64,000 nt of DNA from Bacteroidales bacterium (GTDB lineage Bacteria; Bacteroidota; Bacteroidia; Bacteroidales; P3), in the NCBI GenBank assembly GCA_022482545.1, contig JAKVOZ010000005.1, positions 86,617-150,616 of the forward strand. Direction: 5' to 3'. Below are positions 46,496 through 54,777 of the stretch, piece by piece. The translations under genes were made by a program, and so were the position numbers. Positions within the stretch are counted from its first letter, which is position 1. Each line of letters begins with the position of its first letter. The notes under the pieces are model-generated. The model was not told where the DNA came from, did not search any database, and worked only from the letters and a program-made list of their open reading frames with translations.

Positions 46496-46759
46496 TTATT
46501 TAGTCAAAATAACAAGTAAACAAACAACATTAGCAAACAAAGCTACTGCCTCAACCAATGCTGCTGCAACAATCATATTAGAACGAATGTCGTTAGTTGC
46601 TTCTGGTTGGCGAGCTATTGATTCCATAGCGTTCTTACCAATGTTTCCAATACCAATACCTGCACCTATTGCTGCAAGTCCGGCTCCAATTCCTGCTAAT
46701 CCATATCCATAAGGTGCAAGATTAGCTACTGCTTGTAATAATACCATTAATGATGTCAT
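46496..46759 (-). CDS. atpE: F-type ATP synthase c subunit
   Basis: The membrane-rotor subunit, 87 residues, two helices with the polar loop ARQPEA between them and the ion-carrying Glu in VAAALVEAVALF on helix 2. Positions that in Na+-type c subunits hold Gln (helix 1) and Ser/Thr after the Glu are Ile (GIGIGNIG) and Ala here, which argues for H+ rather than Na+. It appears first in this cluster, because atpB (subunit a), normally just upstream, is replaced by divergent tRNA genes. Confidence 0.95.
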   Translation of the reverse strand: MTSLMVLLQAVANLAPYGYGLAGIGAGLAAIGAGIGIGNIGKNAMESIARQPEATNDIRSNMIVAAALVEAVALFANVVCLLVILTK

Positions 46760-46979
46760 CTTTTCAATAATGTTTTTTAGTTTATATAAATTTTTTTTAT
46801 TCCAAAATCTTGTTATTTTCTCAAAATTTGGAAACTCAAAAATATAAAATAATCTTTAATCTTCAATAATTTTTTAGAATTATTTTTATTTTTATTTTTT
46901 AATCAACTATATTTCAAATGAATAAAATTAATCTTAAAAATTTTTCTTTCTTTTATTTTCTCAATTAATAACAAAATAG

Positions 46980-46987
46980 TATCTTTG
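46980..46987 (+). promoter_or_regulatory. Promoter -7 box (TATCTTTG) for tRNA-Lys, tRNA-Thr and the amidohydrolase
   Basis: This matches TAnnTTTG, 37 nt before tRNA-Lys. The -33 region is only T-rich. It is the only clear promoter before the tRNA pair and the M20 gene. The rest of 46760-47024 shows nothing else recognisable. Confidence 0.6.
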
Positions 46988-47024
46988 CAACCTGAAATTT
47001 AAGTGTTCTTTTAAAGAAAACAAT

Positions 47025-47097
47025 GTCTTTGTAGCTCAGATGGTAGAGCAATTGACTCTTAATCAATGGGTCCAGGGTTCGAGTCCCTGCAAGGACA
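47025..47097 (+). tRNA. tRNA-Lys (anticodon CTT)
   Basis: A full 73-nt cloverleaf: acceptor GTCTTTG with CAAGGAC, D stem GCTC/GAGC, anticodon stem ATTGA/TCAAT with loop CTCTTAA, T arm CAGGG-TTCGAGT-CCCTG and discriminator A. CCA is not encoded. Confidence 0.95.
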
Positions 47098-47109
47098 CTT
47101 TTTTCAACC

Positions 47110-47182
47110 GCCACCTTAGCTCAGTTGGTAGAGCAACTCATTCGTAATGAGTAGGTCTGCGGTTCAAGTCCGCAATGTGGCT
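47110..47182 (+). tRNA. tRNA-Thr (anticodon CGT)
   Basis: A 73-nt cloverleaf: acceptor GCCACCT with ATGTGGC (one C-T mismatch), D stem GCTC/GAGC, anticodon stem ACTCA/TGAGT with loop TTCGTAA and T loop TTCAAGT. Only 12 nt separate it from tRNA-Lys, and a protein-coding ATG starts 2 nt after it. Confidence 0.94.
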
Positions 47183-47184
47183 CT

Positions 47185-48372
47185 ATGATTAACAAAGATA
47201 CCATAAAAGATTTAGTTAATGAAGAATTTGACGAGATAGTTTCTATTCGCCGTCATCTTCATAAGTATCCAGAACTTTCTAAACAAGAAAAAGAAACCTC
47301 AAAATTTATTTGCAACGAATTAGATAAGATAGGCATAAAATATTGTAATGATATATATGGCTATGGTATTTATGGCTTTATTGACGGTAAAGACCCGCAA
47401 ACAAAATGTGTTGCTATCCGTGCAGATATGGATGCTTTGCCAATAGACGAACAAACATCTTTGGATTTTAAGTCTGTTAATAAAGGAGTGATGCATGCTT
47501 GCGGACACGATATTCATATGTCTTCTCTTTTAGGAACAATAAAGATTTTGAATAAACTAAAAGATTCTTTTATAGGTAGAGTAATGTTTATCTTTCAACC
47601 TTCAGAGGAAGAATATCCAGGAGGAGCTATCTCAATGATTAAGGCAGGCATCTTCAACAAAGTTAAACCTTCATCAATCTTTGCTTTTCATTCTACTCCG
47701 GAAATGGAATGTGGCACTGTTGGAATGAAAGAAGGCGAACTGATGGCATCAACTGATGAGATATATATTACAATTAAAGGAAAAGGAGGGCATGGAGCAA
47801 CTCCTCATCTTGATATTGACCCAATAGTTACTGCTTGCCATGTTGTTACTGCTTTGCAAACTATTGTTTCTCGCAATGCTAAGCCAACAATGCCAACAAC
47901 TTTTTCTGTTGGGAAGTTTATTGCTAACGGTAGAACAAACATCATTCCAAGCGAAGTTAAGATGGAATGTATTATAAGGACGTTTGACGAAAGTTGGAGA
48001 AAAGAATGCCACAACCTTATTCATCGTATAGCAGAGAATACCGCAAAAGCATTTGGTGCAGAGGCAGAAGTGTTTATTGATCCTGGCTATCCGTTTGTGT
48101 ATAACGATATAGATCTAACTCGTAAGGCTGAAACATATGCCAAAGAGTTTCTTCCAAAAGATGCTGTTAAACAAGCAGAGATGCGAATGACATCAGAAGA
48201 TTTTTCATATTTTGCTCAAATCATTCCAGCATGCTATTTCCGTCTTGGCACTCATATAAAAAACGAGCCAATAGCAAATCTTCATACAGCATATTTTAAT
48301 GCAGATGAAAATGTTTTAAAGACTTCTATTGGGCTTTGCTCATATCTTGCAATAAAAACATTAGAAGAATAA
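47185..48372 (+). CDS. M20-family amidohydrolase (N-acyl-amino-acid hydrolase)
   Basis: A 395-residue metal-dependent hydrolase of the M20D/aminoacylase group, which removes acyl groups from N-acyl amino acids. The N-terminus E-I-V-S-I-R-R-H-L-H-K-Y-P-E-L-S is the family start; the metal site shows HACGHDIHM, QPSEE and FAFHSTPEM, with GKGGHGATPH of the dimerisation/lid domain. The ATG at 47185 is the only start giving the full N-terminus, and it lies 2 nt after tRNA-Thr, so the gene is presumably co-transcribed with the two tRNAs and its mRNA trimmed to a nearly leaderless form. Confidence 0.93.
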   Translation: MINKDTIKDLVNEEFDEIVSIRRHLHKYPELSKQEKETSKFICNELDKIGIKYCNDIYGYGIYGFIDGKDPQTKCVAIRADMDALPIDEQTSLDFKSVNKGVMHACGHDIHMSSLLGTIKILNKLKDSFIGRVMFIFQPSEEEYPGGAISMIKAGIFNKVKPSSIFAFHSTPEMECGTVGMKEGELMASTDEIYITIKGKGGHGATPHLDIDPIVTACHVVTALQTIVSRNAKPTMPTTFSVGKFIANGRTNIIPSEVKMECIIRTFDESWRKECHNLIHRIAENTAKAFGAEAEVFIDPGYPFVYNDIDLTRKAETYAKEFLPKDAVKQAEMRMTSEDFSYFAQIIPACYFRLGTHIKNEPIANLHTAYFNADENVLKTSIGLCSYLAIKTLEE

Positions 48373-48598
48373 TATAAAACAAGAAAGGCGAGAAAAATAC
48401 TTGTTCGTCTAAAAATTAAACTGCGATAACGCCTCATACGTTCAATCTTTGCAACAACTTATAACTGTTACGTGATTTTTGAAAGCATACAGAGTTGAAA
48501 TTGTTCTATTTTTCCTAAAATTATGCGATATTTGGGTAAAAAGTGTTCTAAAAGGACAAAAATCAGTGGTTTTATCACCAAAATCTTTTGCTAATCTA

Positions 48599-48672
48599 AT
48601 GAAATAGAATAAAAAACTATTTTATTATCTTTTGATTCCATTGAAATAGTTCTTCGTTTCATTTCAACAGAG
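48599..48672. repeat. Intergenic repeat copy (AACTATTTTATTATC family)
   Basis: 48615-48638 equals 39546-39569 (24 bp). It lies in the 425-bp gap 48373-48797 between the convergent M20 and aroA genes; I see no gene or clear terminator in the rest of that gap. Confidence 0.75.
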
Positions 48673-48797
48673 TTAAAAAAGATGAAAATATCTCCTAAAA
48701 GCACTAAAATTTTGTGAGCACTTATCATCAAAAAGTGAATACTAAGAAAAGTGATGTTTCGTCTAAAGATAGCGAAATGGGAGAGAGGTATAATTTT

Positions 48798-50042
48798 TTA
48801 TTGAATGTAAAAAATATTAGCAATATCTGCCCAAAAATTTGGATAAGATTTTTGAACGCAGTCCTTGTTATCTATTGTTATCTCATTGAAAACAAGAGCC
48901 ATAATGCTCATAGCCATTGCTATTCTGTGGTCATCGTAAGAGCAGATTTTAAGTTTTTGATTTGTATTCATCTGTCCTTGTTCAACAATGAAATTATCGT
49001 CAACAATTTTGCATCTTTTTTCAATATTGTTTATCTCTTCTGTGATGTTTTTCAGCCTATTAGATTCTTTAAAATATAAAGTATGCAAATTCTTTATCTC
49101 AAAATTCTTATTCAAAAGAAAACACGTAACAGCCAAAGTAGGAAAAACATCAGGATTATCACATAAGTCAAATGTAATTATCTTATTTGCAGACAATAAA
49201 TTCTTATCATAAGATAGTAAAGCACCATTTGGAAGAAATTTTGTTTGAACTCCAAGTGTTTCATATATATCTTTAATCCTGTAATCACCTTGTAAAATAC
49301 TTGTTTGCAGTGAATTAATAAAAATATTTTTTAATTGTCCAACGCAAGTTAAAGCATAGAAAAAGCAAGCAGAAGACCAATCTTGTTCAACTATTGTTTG
49401 ATGAAAATCATAGTGTGAAGTACTGCAAATTAATTTGTTATCGTGTTTTTTAATCTTAGCACCATATCTATTTGTAAGCGAAAGAGTCATATCAATATAT
49501 GGCATTGAAGGTTGATTTTGAGGAAGATTTATTATTAATCCATTTTTTATGTATGGAGAGATAAGAAGTAATGCACTGATTATTTGACTTGTAAGACTGT
49601 TATCAAAAAATATTTCTTCTCTACTTGCTAATTCTTTTCCTTTAATAATAATTGGAAAAATCTTATCTTCATTTTTTTGAGATATATCTGCACCAAGACT
49701 ATTTAAAATGTTGATTAAAGGCAAAATAGGTCGCTCATTCATTCTATCATCTGCATCAACAATCCAAGTGCCTTTTGTTATTGAAAGCAAGGCAATTAGA
49801 AATCTTGTAGTTGTTCCAGCATTCTTGCAATAGAAATGATTATTTGTTTGATTTTCTATTTGATTGAGAAAGTTTTTAAGAAGAACGGTATCATCAGAAT
49901 TTGAAAGATTAGAAATTTTTTGATGATTTTTTGAAAGAAATCTAATGATTAACAGTCTATTACTAATACTTTTAGATGAGTTTAGTTTAATATTTATTTC
50001 TTGATTAAAATCTTGTCGTTTTGAAAGAACAATCTTATTCAT
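48798..50042 (-). CDS. aroA: 3-phosphoshikimate 1-carboxyvinyltransferase (EPSP synthase)
   Basis: The sixth step of the shikimate pathway, joining PEP to shikimate-3-phosphate. The 414-residue protein has the substrate Lys/Ser/Arg start SKSISNRLLI, NAGTTTRFLIALLS in place of the canonical LGNAGTAMRPL, the S3P segment SLTSQIISALLL and the PEP-side motifs KESNRLKNI and DDHRIAMAMS. It is somewhat divergent, as usual in Bacteroidota. It is the last gene of the unit PLD, sigma-54 activator, aroA. Confidence 0.93.
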   Translation of the reverse strand: MNKIVLSKRQDFNQEINIKLNSSKSISNRLLIIRFLSKNHQKISNLSNSDDTVLLKNFLNQIENQTNNHFYCKNAGTTTRFLIALLSITKGTWIVDADDRMNERPILPLINILNSLGADISQKNEDKIFPIIIKGKELASREEIFFDNSLTSQIISALLLISPYIKNGLIINLPQNQPSMPYIDMTLSLTNRYGAKIKKHDNKLICSTSHYDFHQTIVEQDWSSACFFYALTCVGQLKNIFINSLQTSILQGDYRIKDIYETLGVQTKFLPNGALLSYDKNLLSANKIITFDLCDNPDVFPTLAVTCFLLNKNFEIKNLHTLYFKESNRLKNITEEINNIEKRCKIVDDNFIVEQGQMNTNQKLKICSYDDHRIAMAMSIMALVFNEITIDNKDCVQKSYPNFWADIANIFYIQ

Positions 50043-50052
50043 CTTTTATTTA

Positions 50053-51249
50053 TTATTCAAGATTATAATCATTAATCTTTCTATACAATGTTCTTTCGCT
50101 TATTCCCAATTCTTTTGCTGCCAAAGCCCTTTTGCCATTATGTCTTTTCAAAGCCTCCACAATAGCATTCTTTTCCATATCTGCTAATGTTAAAGGTTGA
50201 TTATTGTCTTCTATTTCAATGATTTCTTGTGATTTTTCATCATTAACATCTTCGCTAATATCTTCTACTTCTTTTTCATTCTCGTCAATATGCGGATTAA
50301 TAAGCAATGGCTTTTGTGGGTTGATTATGCTATTAAGGACATTCTTTATCGTTTCAACATCTTCTTTTAATTCCTTAATATCTTTTTTGTTTTGAAAAAC
50401 AGTCATCAACACTTTGTCTTTGTCATTTATGTTTTCTGTTTCTCCAACAATAACTGGCAAAGTAGAAATAGGTGGTATATATGATTTAAGTCTATCAACA
50501 TCAATATCTCTATCTTTTTCTATTATAGATATTTGCTCTGCTATATTTTTTAATTGACGAATATTCCCCTGCCAAGGATAATTCATAAGATATTCTTTTG
50601 CTTTATCAGTAAGAGAAACTGTTGGCATATGATATTTCTCTGCTTGCTCAACAGCAAAACGGCGAAAAAGTAAATAAATATCCTCTTTTCTGTTTCTTAG
50701 AGGTGGTATTGTGATAGATATTTGATTAAGACGATAATAGAGGTCTTCACGAAATGTTCCTTTTTCAATTGCTTGTAATAGATTTACGTTGGTTGCTGCA
50801 ACTATTCTAACATCTGCATGCAAAGGTTTTGAAGAGCCAACAGGAAGAAACTCACCAGACTCCAAAACTCTTAGCAATTTAACCTGCATACTCATTGGTA
50901 ATTCTCCAACTTCATCAAGAAACAATGTGCCTTTATCTGCTTCTGCAAAATAGCCTTTACGGTCTCTATCTGCATTAGTAAAAGCCCCTTTAACATGTCC
51001 AAAAAGTTCGCTCTCTATTGTTCCTTCTGGTATTGCACCACAATTCACTGCTATATATTTATTATGTTTTCTTTGACTGTTTTGATGAATAATTTTAGAA
51101 AAAACTTCTTTTCCAACACCACTCTCTCCTATAACTAACACACTCATATCAGTTACCGCAACTTGAACAGCAACCTCAATAGCATGATTAAGTTTATCAT
51201 TATTGCCTATTATACCAAATCTATTTTTTATTGACTGTATATCTATCAT
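50053..51249 (-). CDS. Sigma-54-dependent transcriptional activator (AAA+, no receiver domain)
   Basis: A 398-residue bacterial enhancer-binding protein. The AAA+ domain starts almost at the N-terminus: Walker A GESGVGKE (near residue 41), the sigma-54-contacting loop as GAFTNAD instead of GAFTGAD, Walker B GTLFLDEVGELP and sensor VRIVAATN. An acidic linker of about 80 residues follows (rich in Glu/Asp), then a Fis-type helix-turn-helix ending AAKELGISERTLYRKI. With no input domain, activity must be set by expression or a partner. Its target is not apparent; it lies between PLD and aroA genes (gaps of 12 and 10 bp). Confidence 0.92.
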   Translation of the reverse strand: MIDIQSIKNRFGIIGNNDKLNHAIEVAVQVAVTDMSVLVIGESGVGKEVFSKIIHQNSQRKHNKYIAVNCGAIPEGTIESELFGHVKGAFTNADRDRKGYFAEADKGTLFLDEVGELPMSMQVKLLRVLESGEFLPVGSSKPLHADVRIVAATNVNLLQAIEKGTFREDLYYRLNQISITIPPLRNRKEDIYLLFRRFAVEQAEKYHMPTVSLTDKAKEYLMNYPWQGNIRQLKNIAEQISIIEKDRDIDVDRLKSYIPPISTLPVIVGETENINDKDKVLMTVFQNKKDIKELKEDVETIKNVLNSIINPQKPLLINPHIDENEKEVEDISEDVNDEKSQEIIEIEDNNQPLTLADMEKNAIVEALKRHNGKRALAAKELGISERTLYRKINDYNLE

Positions 51250-51261
51250 CTTTTATTTCTT

Positions 51262-52335
51262 TTACATTAAATATCTAAACGGTAAAAGGATTGTTTCTAT
51301 TATCTTTTCTATCTTAGAACGGTTCTTCCAACTTTCATAGTCAAAACTACGACACAATTGAAGCGTATATTCAAAATGGTCTTTCAATTGATTTATTATT
51401 GTTTGCTCTGTTCCAATCAAAGCGATCTCATATTGATAACGAAAACTGCGATAATCAAAATTTGCTGATGATATTGAGAATATTTTATTGTCTATCATAA
51501 TACTTTTAGCGTGCAAATTACCAGCAGCATAAAAATGAAGTTCTACGCCAGATTCATGAAGCAAACCTAAATAATGCCTACGGATAATATCAACTACATG
51601 AACGTCTGAGTTATATGGAATAAGAATCATTACTTTTACTCCTCTTTGGCAAGCGTCCATCAAGCATTTTCTTAGAACGTGTCCAGGTAAAAAATAAGGT
51701 GTTTCTACAATAACTTCTTCTTTTGCATTGGAAATAAGACGTTCATATTTTTCTTTAATCTTTTGACGATATGGGTCGGGATAATCTTGAATAAAAGTCC
51801 AATCATCAAAATGGTAACTCTTACTTGAGCCAACCTTTAACATATTATATTTATTGAAAGATCTAAAACTATCGCTGAAAGAAAGACGAAACATTTTTAA
51901 AAGTTCTTTGTCTGTTGTTCTTAGGTTTAGTTCTCTCCATGAAAGAGAATAAGCCGTGATGTTAGAAGAGCCTATGTATGCTATCTCTGAGTCAATGATG
52001 ATGATTTTTCTATGGTTACGACAATGATTTTTAGCAAGGAATCCTCGCGCTATTTTCATTTTCCTATATATCCTTACTTCTACGCCATTGTTTATTAGTC
52101 CTGAAAAAAAAGATTCATCAGCGCCAGTACCCCACGCATCAACAAGAATTTTTATTGATAATCCTTCTTTTGCTTTTTGATATAAAGCTAAACGAAACTT
52201 TTGTCCCATTGCATCTTTACCAAAACGAAAAATCTCAATCCACACACTACGTTTTGCAGATTTAATATCATTTAAGATTTTTTCATAAAGCCTTAAATTG
52301 TCATCAATAATAGCATATCTTTCATTCATAAACAA
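51262..52335 (-). CDS. Phospholipase-D-family enzyme (cardiolipin synthase-like)
   Basis: A 357-residue protein with two HKD motifs, NHRKIIIID then GSSNIT (first half) and HAKSIMID then SSANFDYRS (second half), in the spacing of bacterial cardiolipin synthases. The usual N-terminal membrane helices are missing, so it is either a soluble phosphatidyltransferase or another PLD-type hydrolase. It is the first gene of a unit with the sigma-54 activator and aroA. Confidence 0.87.
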   Translation of the reverse strand: MFMNERYAIIDDNLRLYEKILNDIKSAKRSVWIEIFRFGKDAMGQKFRLALYQKAKEGLSIKILVDAWGTGADESFFSGLINNGVEVRIYRKMKIARGFLAKNHCRNHRKIIIIDSEIAYIGSSNITAYSLSWRELNLRTTDKELLKMFRLSFSDSFRSFNKYNMLKVGSSKSYHFDDWTFIQDYPDPYRQKIKEKYERLISNAKEEVIVETPYFLPGHVLRKCLMDACQRGVKVMILIPYNSDVHVVDIIRRHYLGLLHESGVELHFYAAGNLHAKSIMIDNKIFSISSANFDYRSFRYQYEIALIGTEQTIINQLKDHFEYTLQLCRSFDYESWKNRSKIEKIIETILLPFRYLM

Positions 52336-52368
52336 TATCGTATTTCTTTATTCTGTAACTTTAAGTAG

Positions 52369-52376
52369 CAAAGATA
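52369..52376 (-). promoter_or_regulatory. Promoter -7 box (TATCTTTG, minus strand) for PLD-activator-aroA
   Basis: The plus strand reads CAAAGATA, 34 nt before the PLD start. No -33 match is seen at the right distance. The remainder of the 314-bp gap 52336-52649 holds the tRNA-Ser promoter and AT-rich sequence only. Confidence 0.55.
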
Positions 52377-52598
52377 GACATTTTTTATAAGATTTTAAAA
52401 TTTTATTAACAAAAACTATAATAACAATTTTATGTAAGTGTGTTTTGAATCATTTTATTTTTTCTTATTTAATAGATAAGAGTATATGATATATAAAACC
52501 ATATAAAAATAGTAACAAACTAAAATGTTAATAATCAATACTTAAAGTAATTAAAACTAAGATATAATATTTAAAAAGATAAAAAAAAGATAAAAAAA

Positions 52599-52629
52599 TT
52601 TGCTATCAATTAAAAAATTTGTAATTTTG
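52599..52629 (+). promoter_or_regulatory. tRNA-Ser promoter (TTTG-N19-TAATTTTG)
   Basis: TTTG at 52599-52602, 19-bp spacer, TAATTTTG at 52622-52629: a full consensus match, 20 nt before tRNA-Ser. Confidence 0.8.
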
Positions 52630-52649
52630 CAATCCCAATTCAGCTAAAA

Positions 52650-52739
<90 letters not shown>

Positions 52740-52783
52740 AGCAAATTAAGAGATTAATTTACTGAATTGGGGGAAGAAGGAAA

Positions 52784-52858
52784 CGGGGTATAGCGTAGTC
52801 CGGTTATCGCGCCTGCTTTGGGAGCAGGAGGTCGTAAGTTCGAATCTTACTACCCCGA
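52784..52858 (+). tRNA. tRNA-Pro (anticodon TGG)
   Basis: A 75-nt cloverleaf: acceptor CGGGGTA/TACCCCG, anticodon stem CCTGC/GCAGG with loop TTTGGGA, T loop TTCGAAT and discriminator A. Confidence 0.94.
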
Positions 52859-52859
52859 C

Positions 52860-52888
52860 AAAGGGAATCAAATAAGGGTTCCTTTTTT
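52860..52888 (+). terminator. Terminator-like hairpin after tRNA-Pro
   Basis: An 8-bp stem with one G-U pair (52860-52867 with 52879-52886, 11-nt loop) ending in a run of six T's. It may separate tRNA-Pro from tRNA-Arg. Confidence 0.55.
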
Positions 52889-52917
52889 AATAATCAGGAA
52901 ACTGAAAATATTAAAAT

Positions 52918-52991
52918 GGTCTAATAGCTCAGCTGGATAGAGCGACTGCCTTCTAAGCAGTAGGTCGAAGGTTCGAATCCTTCTTAGATCA
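52918..52991 (+). tRNA. tRNA-Arg (anticodon TCT)
   Basis: A 74-nt cloverleaf: acceptor GGTCTAA/TTAGATC (one G-T pair), anticodon stem ACTGC/GCAGT with loop CTTCTAA and T loop TTCGAAT. It forms the boundary with the accessory island and is a plausible insertion site. Confidence 0.94.
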
Positions 52992-53028
52992 CTTCCAAAT
53001 ACTGTAAATCAAATAGTTAAATATTTTT

Positions 53029-53052
53029 AGGTGCTGTTTTAGGTGCTATTTT
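53029..53052. repeat. Tandem 12-bp repeat next to tRNA-Arg
   Basis: AGGTGCTGTTTT (53029-53040) followed by AGGTGCTATTTT (53041-53052), one mismatch, 38 bp after tRNA-Arg. Short repeats of this kind next to a tRNA 3' end often mark integrase arm sites; no integrase is seen here. Confidence 0.6.
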
Positions 53053-53330
53053 GGAATTTAATTTAATTTCTATATATAAAAATGGCATTAAATTAATGCG
53101 AATTTAATTTTATAAAAAATATAAAATCATACAATATTTTTTATAAATATAAATTATAGATATTTTACTAGTTTTATTTCAAATATTATTGATTCCATTT
53201 ATTTATTATCAACTATCAAAAAGAAATTGCTATCTGTCTTATACTCCTTTATTCCTAATTTATTAAATATGTACTACTAAAATAAAGGAAATTAAGTTAT
53301 AATACTCTCCTATAAATATTCATCTAATGT

Positions 53331-53486
53331 TTATTTACTGTCATATTGTTTGATAATAGATTTATTAATATCTTTTAGCGATTTTTCTTCCACAAATTCA
53401 TCGTAACTAAACAAATAAAATACACATTTATTCCTATTCTTATCTAGATATTCATGTATTCCTAACATGTATTTCTTGTGATTCAT
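53331..53486 (-). CDS. Putative 51-residue small protein
   Basis: An ATG-to-TAA frame with protein-like composition: charged, Lys/Tyr/Asp-rich, with a short hydrophobic patch CVFYLFSYDEFVEE and no signal peptide or membrane helix. It is the only plausible coding frame in the 1058-bp gap 52992-54049. No family recognised and no clear promoter. It may be a small island gene, a remnant, or chance. Confidence 0.3.
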   Translation of the reverse strand: MNHKKYMLGIHEYLDKNRNKCVFYLFSYDEFVEEKSLKDINKSIIKQYDSK

Positions 53487-53898
53487 AATATTATTGATTT
53501 TTTATTATATATTTTAATATTTTTACAGGAGATTACTACTTTTTTAGCTAATATTACACTATCACTAATTATCAAATGATTAAAATATTATCTTTAAATA
53601 GTATGTAAATGTACACACCAATCCTATTAGAAATAAATATGTATGTACCAATAATATACAAATAATAATTATTTGTGTAGTGATTTATTCTTTTATTAAT
53701 ATTTTTTCAGTAAAATAATACTCCTCCAAAACAATTTATATAATAAAACTCTCTTGTAAATTAATTATTTATATTTAATTTTTATAAGAGAATATTAATA
53801 ACTTCAAATACTAAATACTTGTAAAAAACAAAGAAGGTGGGTATAAGTAATAACTATTCTCTCGTCATATAGTCTATTTATCAACTTTATATATAAAA

Positions 53899-53934
53899 GT
53901 TCCTAATAAAATTCCTAATAGAGTTCCTAATAAA
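53899..53934. repeat. Three tandem 12-bp repeats (GTTCCTAATAAA)
   Basis: Units at 53899-53910, 53911-53922 and 53923-53934; the middle one differs at two or three positions. They lie in the AT-rich non-coding zone downstream (on the minus strand) of the DUF5131 gene. The rest of 52992-54049 holds only the 12-bp pair, the small ORF and AT-rich sequence. Confidence 0.75.
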
Positions 53935-54049
53935 ATAGAATTAAATATTTATAATAAATATAATACTCGAAATGTTTTATCTATTATTGATAGCTCAATA
54001 TTTCTGCAATAGATATTAATAAAAAGATAAGTTATAAGGGGAAGTTAAA

Positions 54050-54775
54050 TTATAGTGGCATTTGTTGGTAAATCTTACCATTTAATAATTTGCCATTTTC
54101 ATGTTTATTCCTCTTTATACCATCATTGCCCCATGTTCCCCATTGTTTGAAAAAAAATATTTTCTTTTGTTCTTTTACTTGTCTTTGAATAGATAAAATC
54201 CATTCTTCTTTCATTTGTCTTGCTTTTACTCCACTTTCGCCACCAACAATAATCCAATCTATTCCTTGTAAATTTAAAATTCCTAAATCATTTAATAATG
54301 GTTCACATGATAAGAATTTAATATGAGCCTTTAAATTTCTTATTAAATCAATTCTACCTTTTTCTTCTTTACATTCTACTGTCGTACCCACCCAGATATT
54401 ATTTGGTATTTCTCTTGTTGAGAAGTACTCGTTCATTATGTTAGCTCTTTTTGTTAGAATTTGATAATTGTGTTGAGGCGTCTTTCTTATAACATCTAAG
54501 ACTTTATCAATAAATTCAAATGGAACATCTTTATTAAATAAATCACTCATTGAACATACAAATACATTATGAGGCTTCCTCCATGCTAATGGTTCTTGAA
54601 GAGAATTTTCATGTAGGGTTAAAAGAAAATTATTTCTGTATTTTATTTGTCCCATAGCATATAAACGCCTTGACATAGTTTCAGCATAACAGTTTTGACA
54701 ACCTGCTGAAATTTTTGTACACCCTGTAATAGGATTCCATGTTTTATCTGTCCATTCAATCTTTGTTGTTCCCAT
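54050..54775 (-). CDS. DUF5131 / phage Gp37-Gp68-like three-Cys-motif protein
   Basis: A 241-residue protein. The N-terminus I-E-W-T-D-K-T-W-N-P-I-T-G-C with C26 and C29 (Cys19-x6-Cys26-x2-Cys29, then YAE) is the hallmark of the phage Gp37/Gp68 (DUF5131) family, which resembles a radical-SAM core but with altered cysteine spacing. Further blocks VFVCSMSDLF, ILTKRA, NIWVGTTVE and WIIVGGESG match the family. It is 2 bp downstream of a TcmP gene, the usual partner. Biochemical function is unknown; the pair occurs on phages and accessory islands. Confidence 0.88.
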   Translation of the reverse strand: MGTTKIEWTDKTWNPITGCTKISAGCQNCYAETMSRRLYAMGQIKYRNNFLLTLHENSLQEPLAWRKPHNVFVCSMSDLFNKDVPFEFIDKVLDVIRKTPQHNYQILTKRANIMNEYFSTREIPNNIWVGTTVECKEEKGRIDLIRNLKAHIKFLSCEPLLNDLGILNLQGIDWIIVGGESGVKARQMKEEWILSIQRQVKEQKKIFFFKQWGTWGNDGIKRNKHENGKLLNGKIYQQMPL

Positions 54776-54777
54776 TA

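Noticed and set aside
48714..49079. Plus-strand frame of 121 codons overlapping the end of aroA
   Set aside because: Most of it is antisense to aroA and the product has no recognisable features.
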